DNA of 35,641 nucleotides from Synergistaceae bacterium OttesenSCG-928-I11. GTDB taxonomy: Bacteria > Synergistota > Synergistia > Synergistales > Synergistaceae. Both the position numbers and the translations under genes were made by a program. The stretch covers positions 1-35,641 of the forward strand of contig JAJDHV010000009.1 of NCBI GenBank assembly GCA_030266365.1. Direction: 5' to 3'. Under the pieces are notes generated by a model that worked only from the letters and a program-made list of their open reading frames with translations, had not been told where the DNA came from and searched no databases. Positions 30,831-35,641 of the stretch are shown here, one piece after another (the stretch's first letter is position 1; every line of letters begins with the position of its first letter).

Positions 30831-33800
30831 CTACGCCCAATCCTCGACCCGGACGCCGATCACCTGCGACAGGCCGGGCTCGGCGAGCGTCACGCCATAC
30901 AGCACGTCGGCGCGCTCCATCGTCACGCGGCGGTGCGTCATGACGAAGATCTGGCGTTCGCGCGACGCGTCCTTCGCGAGGTCCGCGAAACGCCGCAGGT
31001 TGACCTCGTCCAGCGCCGCGTCGACCTCGTCCAGCACCGCGATCGGGCACTGCGCCACCTCGAGCGAGGCGAAGAGCAGCGCGATCGCCGACAGCGACTG
31101 CTCGCCGCCGGAGAGCTGCGCGATGCTCTGCGGGTGTTTGCCGGGCGGGCGCGCGACGACGTCGACGCCGCTCTCCCAGAGCGAGTCGCCCTCGATCATC
31201 TCGAGCCGCGCGTCGCCGCCAGTGAAGAGGCGCTGGAAGAGGTCGTTGAATTTTTTGTCGATCTCCTCGAGCGCGCCGGTAAAAACCGTCCGCGCCTGTT
31301 CGTCCGCATCTGCGATGAGGCGCTCCAGCTCGATCATCCCGCCCCGGACGTCGTCGAGCTGCTCGCCCAGAAACGCCAGGCGGTCGCGCAGGTTGCGGTC
31401 CTCCGAGAGGACGCCCATGTCGACCTCCCCGAGCGATTTCAACTGCCGGTCGCGCTCGCGAATGCTGCGACGCAGCGCGTCGGGGTCGGTATCCTTTGCC
31501 GCGCCCTCGAACGCGTCCTCGCCCGGGTACGGATACTGCTCCTCCCACGTCTGCACGAGTTCGTCGTGTTCGCGCGCGAGTTCCGCCGCGCGAAGGTCGA
31601 ACGTGCGCGCACGCTCCGCCGCCTCGTGCGAGGCCGCCTTCGCCGCCTCCATGCGGGCCTCCCGCCGGTCGCGCCGATGTGAAATCAGCTCGTAGCGGTC
31701 CGAGAACTCGGCCATCTCAGCCGCGACCACGCGACGGCGCGACGCGACCTCCGCGTAGCGTCGCCCGAGCCGGACGAGGTTCGCCCGGTTCGTGATGATC
31801 TCCTGCTCGCAGGACGACATCTCCTCATCGAAGTCCGCAAGGTTTTTTTCGAGGGACCGCAGCTCGGCGATCACGCGCTCGGAGAGGACGAAACCCGAGC
31901 GCTGCTTTTCCTCCATCAGGGCAACGGCGCTCTTGAGGCGCTCGACCTCGCGGAAGAGTTCCGCGTCGAGGTCGGCCGCATCCGCGCCGGACTCCGTCTC
32001 GGCAAGTTCGCGCTTTTTCCTCGCGAGCGCGGCATACGCCGCGGCACCCTCCTTCAAAGAGGCGGTCATGGCGTCGCGCTCCGTTTTCATCCTCGCCCGC
32101 TCGCGCAAAATTTCCTCGCGGCGCGCGTCGAGCTCGCTGCGCTTCGACGACAGTTCGCGAATCTCGGCAGAGACGGTTTCCTTTCGCCCCGCCGCCGCGA
32201 GTTCTTCCTCCTCGGGGCGCGCGAACTCCACGGACAACGAATCGACGAGACTCCGTGCCGCCCGCGCCTCCGCCTCGAGCTTCGAGAGCGCCGACTTGAT
32301 CTCGATCGCCTTGCCGGACTTCTGCGCGCGTCCGCCGGAGATGCTGCCGCCGGGCTGGAAGACGTCGCCGTCGAGCGTTGCGATCGGCCCGCGGAAGCCG
32401 CCCCGGACGAGGCGCTGCCCGACCTCGTAGCTCTCGACGATCAGCAGGTCGCCCATGAGGTGTTCGAGCGCCGGTCTCCAGTGTTTTTCCGGTTTCACGA
32501 GTTCCATCGCCCAGCCGACGATGCCCTCCGTCGGCAGTTTGTGCGAGTAGTCGGGCGTTCGCGGCCTGCTCCGCTCAAGCGGCAGGAATGTCGCGCGCCC
32601 CATCTGATTTTTTTTGAGCAGGTCGATGCACTCGCCCGCCTCGTCCATCGTCTCGACGAGGAGCCAGAACTGGCGACCGCCGAGAAACGCCTCCATCGCC
32701 GACGCGAGCTCTCCGTCGCACGAGAAGGCGTCGATGACCGCCACGGGCTTCACCTTCGTCCGCCCGAGGCGCGACGCGGAGAGCACGTGCTGCACGGGGC
32801 GCGGGTACATCTCCGCCGCCGCCTGCTCCTGCACCTCGGAGAGGCGCGAAGAGAGGCGCGACGACTCGCGCCGGTTCTTCTGCAAATCCGCCGAGACGCT
32901 TTGCAGCTTCGCATAGACGTCCCGGTGCCGGCTTGCCACGTTCTCCTGCTCCTCCAGAAGCGCGGCATGGCGCTTCTCGAGGGCGTCCATCTCCTTTTTG
33001 ATCGCCCGAACCGGATCGTCGCGACCCGGCTGATTTTTTTTCTCGCTCTGTTCCTCGAGCGCGCGCACGGTGGCTGCGATCGACTTCATGCGTCCTTTGA
33101 GGGCCGCGATCTCGCCGTCGACCTCGCCCAACATGCGGTTGCGGGTTTCCCGTGCGGCACGCGCGTCCTCGATCGCCGCCAGAGTCGCGGCGTAACGCCC
33201 CTCGGCGTCCGCGAGGGAAGTTCTCGCTGCGCCGAGCTCCCGCTCGAGCGACCGGCTCTCGTCCGCCGAGCGGTCGCGGTCGGCGCGCAGTGCCTCGATT
33301 TTCGCCTGCAACTCCTCGCGGTCGGAGGCGATCTGTGTCGCCCGCCGACGCGCGTTCGAGAGCGTCGAACCGTAGGTGTACGCCGTGCGCGTGAAGTTCG
33401 AGAGCGCGCTCTTCGCCTCGTCGAGCTCGCGAATCTGGTTTTGCCTCGTCTGGGAGAGTTCGGAGATATTGCCCTCGAGAAACGCGAGCGCCCGCTCCCA
33501 GCGATAGCGCCAGATTTCTTTCCTCTGCACGAGGCTCGCGATGCGTTTTTTTTCAATGTCCACCTCGCGGAGCGCACACTCATTCCGCGCCCGCCGAACC
33601 CAATAGAGCAGGCGGCGCTCCTCCTCGAGCGCGTCCAACACGGCGCGCGCCGCCTCCGCGCGCTCGACCTGCGGCGCGATTTCCGCGCGCCGCGACGACA
33701 GCTCCGCCGAGAACGTGCGCAGGCGGTCGTACTCCTCCCGCGCCTCCGCCAGACGGTCCGCCGCATCGGTGCGGCGCTTGCGATAGACGTCGATCCCGAA

Positions 33801-34268
33801 GAGCGACTCGAGCAGCATCCTGCGCGCGGAGGGCCGTTGCTGAATGACCTCCGCCACATCCCCCTGGCCGATGAACGCGAACTTGTCGCCCGCGAGCTGC
33901 CAGAGGCGCTTGACCTCGTCGAGCTCGGCGAGCGTCACGCGCGATCCGTCGACGGTGACGACCGCCCCCGCCTCCGACACGCGCCGTCGGATCGTGCAGA
34001 CGCGCGTCCCTTCGCGCATCTGGATGGCGACCTCGCCCTCCGTCGCCTGCGGCCGCGAGGCCGAGCCGTGGAAGATCAGGCCACCCTGTTTCGTCACGCG
34101 CAGTTTCGACGCGTGCGAGTCGCCCAGCACCCAGCGCAGCGCGTCGAGCAGATTGCTCTTGCCGCTGCCGTTGGGCCCGACGATCGCCGTCATCCCGGGG
34201 CCCAGCGGCAGGTCGTGAGACCCGCCGAAACTCTTGAACCCCTTAAGCTGAAGTCGTGCTATGTACAA
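30831..34268 (-). CDS. smc: Chromosome segregation ATPase SMC
   Basis: The 1145-residue protein has Walker A GPNGSGKSN at 31-39, the N-terminal FIGQGDVAEVIQQRP segment, two long coiled coils, a hinge around residues 480-650 (with GGSISGGRAQKSGK), the C-motif LSGGE at 1052-1056 and Walker B DEVDAALDEVN from 1080. It is slightly shorter than the roughly 1190 residues of typical bacterial SMC. The start is a TTG inside the last codons of the RNase gene, with GGGAGG about nine bases upstream, a 26-base overlap. It compacts and segregates the chromosome with ScpAB, whose genes are not in the window. Confidence 0.97.
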   Translation of the reverse strand: MYIARLQLKGFKSFGGSHDLPLGPGMTAIVGPNGSGKSNLLDALRWVLGDSHASKLRVTKQGGLIFHGSASRPQATEGEVAIQMREGTRVCTIRRRVSEAGAVVTVDGSRVTLAELDEVKRLWQLAGDKFAFIGQGDVAEVIQQRPSARRMLLESLFGIDVYRKRRTDAADRLAEAREEYDRLRTFSAELSSRRAEIAPQVERAEAARAVLDALEEERRLLYWVRRARNECALREVDIEKKRIASLVQRKEIWRYRWERALAFLEGNISELSQTRQNQIRELDEAKSALSNFTRTAYTYGSTLSNARRRATQIASDREELQAKIEALRADRDRSADESRSLERELGAARTSLADAEGRYAATLAAIEDARAARETRNRMLGEVDGEIAALKGRMKSIAATVRALEEQSEKKNQPGRDDPVRAIKKEMDALEKRHAALLEEQENVASRHRDVYAKLQSVSADLQKNRRESSRLSSRLSEVQEQAAAEMYPRPVQHVLSASRLGRTKVKPVAVIDAFSCDGELASAMEAFLGGRQFWLLVETMDEAGECIDLLKKNQMGRATFLPLERSRPRTPDYSHKLPTEGIVGWAMELVKPEKHWRPALEHLMGDLLIVESYEVGQRLVRGGFRGPIATLDGDVFQPGGSISGGRAQKSGKAIEIKSALSKLEAEARAARSLVDSLSVEFARPEEEELAAAGRKETVSAEIRELSSKRSELDARREEILRERARMKTERDAMTASLKEGAAAYAALARKKRELAETESGADAADLDAELFREVERLKSAVALMEEKQRSGFVLSERVIAELRSLEKNLADFDEEMSSCEQEIITNRANLVRLGRRYAEVASRRRVVAAEMAEFSDRYELISHRRDRREARMEAAKAASHEAAERARTFDLRAAELAREHDELVQTWEEQYPYPGEDAFEGAAKDTDPDALRRSIRERDRQLKSLGEVDMGVLSEDRNLRDRLAFLGEQLDDVRGGMIELERLIADADEQARTVFTGALEEIDKKFNDLFQRLFTGGDARLEMIEGDSLWESGVDVVARPPGKHPQSIAQLSGGEQSLSAIALLFASLEVAQCPIAVLDEVDAALDEVNLRRFADLAKDASRERQIFVMTHRRVTMERADVLYGVTLAEPGLSQVIGVRVEDWA

Positions 34269-35641
34269 CGACGCGGTCCTCCCGCCGTTCCATCAGTTCG
34301 ACCCGGTGCACGACGCGGGTCAGCGTCCCCTGAAAGTCGATGCGGTACTTGTCCCACGCGAACTCGGGGCACTCGACGAGGTAGAACCTGCGGTCGAACT
34401 CCTCCTCCCACATCGAGAGGTACGTCTCCGCGATGTAGCGCGCGATCGTCGGGTGCAGCTCGACGATGAACGCCTCGGAGAGCGAGCCGTGTACCGCCTT
34501 GCGGAGGAAGCGCTTCACCTTCATAGCGACGGTCTCCTCCTTGTCGACCCAACCGAGGCCGCCGCAGAACGGACAGCCGCGGCTCATGACCGTGCGCATG
34601 TCGAGCCGCGCCCGCTTGCGCGTGATCTCGACGAGCCCCAGTGCCGTCACGCCGTAGACGCGCGCCTTGCAGCGATCGTTCTTGAAGAGCTCCTGCAACT
34701 GCGCGACGAGCTTGTTGCGGTCCTCCTGGTTCTCCATGTCGATGAAGTCGATGACGACGATGCCGCCGATGGCGCGGAGCCGCAGCTGCCGCGCGATCTC
34801 CTCCGCCGCCTCGAAGTTCGTGTGGTAGACGGTGTCCTGCAAGTCCTTCGACCCGATGTACTTGCCCGTGTTGACGTCGATGACGGTCAACGCCTCCGTC
34901 TGGTCAATGACGAGGTACGCGCCGCTCGGCAGCCAGACCTTGCGGTCGTGCATCTCCTCGATGGCGCGCTCGACGCCGTAGACGTCGAAGATCGGCATGC
35001 TCCCCCGGTAGAGCGAGAGCTCGGGGCGCGACTCGTCGCTGAATTTCTGGATGAAGGCGGAGATCGTCTCGTACTCGTCGGGCGAGTCGACGACGATCTC
35101 GCCGGTGTTGCCCGTCAACTCGTCGCGCAGGATACGCTCGACGAGCCCGATGTCGCGATGCAGCAGACAGGGCGCCGAATTTTTTTTCGCCTTGCGCTCG
35201 ACCTCCGCCCAGCTCTCCATGAGGTCGTTCACGTCGCGTGCCAAGCTCTCCTCGTCGCAGAACTCCGCAACGGTACGCACGATGAGGCCGTAGTTCTCGG
35301 GGCGGATACTGCGCGCGATGTTGCGCAGCCTCGTCCGCTCCTCGTCGTCCTCGATGCGCTTCGACACGCCGACGTCGTTGTTCGAGGGGACGAGCACGAG
35401 ATAGCGCCCGGCGAGCGACACGCGCGGCGAGACGCGCGCGCCCTTCCCCTTGCGCGCGGTCTTCATGACCTGCACGACCATGTCCATGCCGGGCTTGACC
35501 GTCGTGTCGCGGACGTCGTTCAAGTACAGAAACCCGTTCCGCCCGTCGCCGAGGCTCAGGAACGCCGCGTTCATGCCCGGCAGCACGCTGTCGACCCGGG
35601 CCTTGTAGATCTCGCCCGCCCGCTGCCGCTCGAGCATGTGC
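34243..35641 (-). CDS. rng: Ribonuclease E/G (5' end beyond the window)
   Basis: At least 465 residues are present. The S1 RNA-binding domain begins at once (KARVDSVLPGMNAAFLSLGD), so only a short N-terminus is missing. The DNase I-like catalytic part has the metal-binding Asp residues in VIDVNTGK and VVIDFIDM, and the zinc-link CPFCGG. No long acidic C-terminal tail exists, so RNase G is the better name than RNase E. An ATG at 35637 is internal by family comparison. The 3' end overlaps smc, suggesting co-transcription. Confidence 0.93.
   Translation of the reverse strand, partial: HMLERQRAGEIYKARVDSVLPGMNAAFLSLGDGRNGFLYLNDVRDTTVKPGMDMVVQVMKTARKGKGARVSPRVSLAGRYLVLVPSNNDVGVSKRIEDDEERTRLRNIARSIRPENYGLIVRTVAEFCDEESLARDVNDLMESWAEVERKAKKNSAPCLLHRDIGLVERILRDELTGNTGEIVVDSPDEYETISAFIQKFSDESRPELSLYRGSMPIFDVYGVERAIEEMHDRKVWLPSGAYLVIDQTEALTVIDVNTGKYIGSKDLQDTVYHTNFEAAEEIARQLRLRAIGGIVVIDFIDMENQEDRNKLVAQLQELFKNDRCKARVYGVTALGLVEITRKRARLDMRTVMSRGCPFCGGLGWVDKEETVAMKVKRFLRKAVHGSLSEAFIVELHPTIARYIAETYLSMWEEEFDRRFYLVECPEFAWDKYRIDFQGTLTRVVHRVELMERREDRVVVHSTTSA

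Noticed and set aside
1-35641. CRISPR arrays, tRNA or rRNA genes, transposases, phage genes
   Set aside because: I looked for regularly spaced repeats, tRNA-like T-loop and CCA signals and DDE or tyrosine recombinase motifs and saw none.

Overview
This window looks like the chromosome of an anaerobic, amino-acid- and peptide-fermenting bacterium. A member of Synergistota or a similar lineage fits best. That placement is an inference: the window has no rRNA, and the case rests on peptide uptake plus cytosolic aminopeptidases, a TRAP importer, rubrerythrin and hemerythrin, and a GC-rich core. Almost all genes lie on the minus strand.

Region 1 (1-560) holds the 5' part of a SAM-dependent methyltransferase. 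Ahead of it sits a compact unit: a near-consensus promoter, a strong Shine-Dalgarno, a short Cys-rich ORF and an intrinsic terminator. Region 2 (560-12800) is the accessory part and is visibly AT-richer, above all from about 5.9 to 12.7 kb. A CdaR/PucR-type regulator is divergent from a two-gene unit made of a B12-binding mutase-like protein and a hydantoinase/oxoprolinase-type ATPase. Next come an ornithine-cyclodeaminase-family reductase, a proline-racemase-family epimerase, a DapB-like dehydrogenase without the DapB catalytic residues, and a DctPQM TRAP transporter. Two copies of a roughly 214-bp repeat bracket the epimerase/DapB-like/TRAP block. Together these genes suggest uptake and catabolism of a cyclic or proline-like amino acid; the actual substrate is unknown.

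Region 3 (12.8-22.5 kb) is one probable operon: oppB-oppC-oppD-oppF, an M20 amidohydrolase, an oligopeptide-binding protein and three tandem M42 aminopeptidase homologues. The last M42 homologue has lost most of its metal and catalytic residues. The operon ends in a 15-bp-stem terminator. Region 4 (22.7-25.2 kb) carries lrgA, lrgB and a winged-helix regulator of unfamiliar N-terminal architecture.

Region 5 (25.3-30.7 kb) holds bacteriohemerythrin and rubrerythrin with clear sigma-70 promoters, a likely transporter remnant, a secreted GH15/phosphorylase-kinase-like protein, a metallo-beta-lactamase-fold protein and a ProC-like reductase. Region 6 (30.8 kb to the end) is core: smc overlapping the 3' end of an RNase E/G gene that runs off the window.
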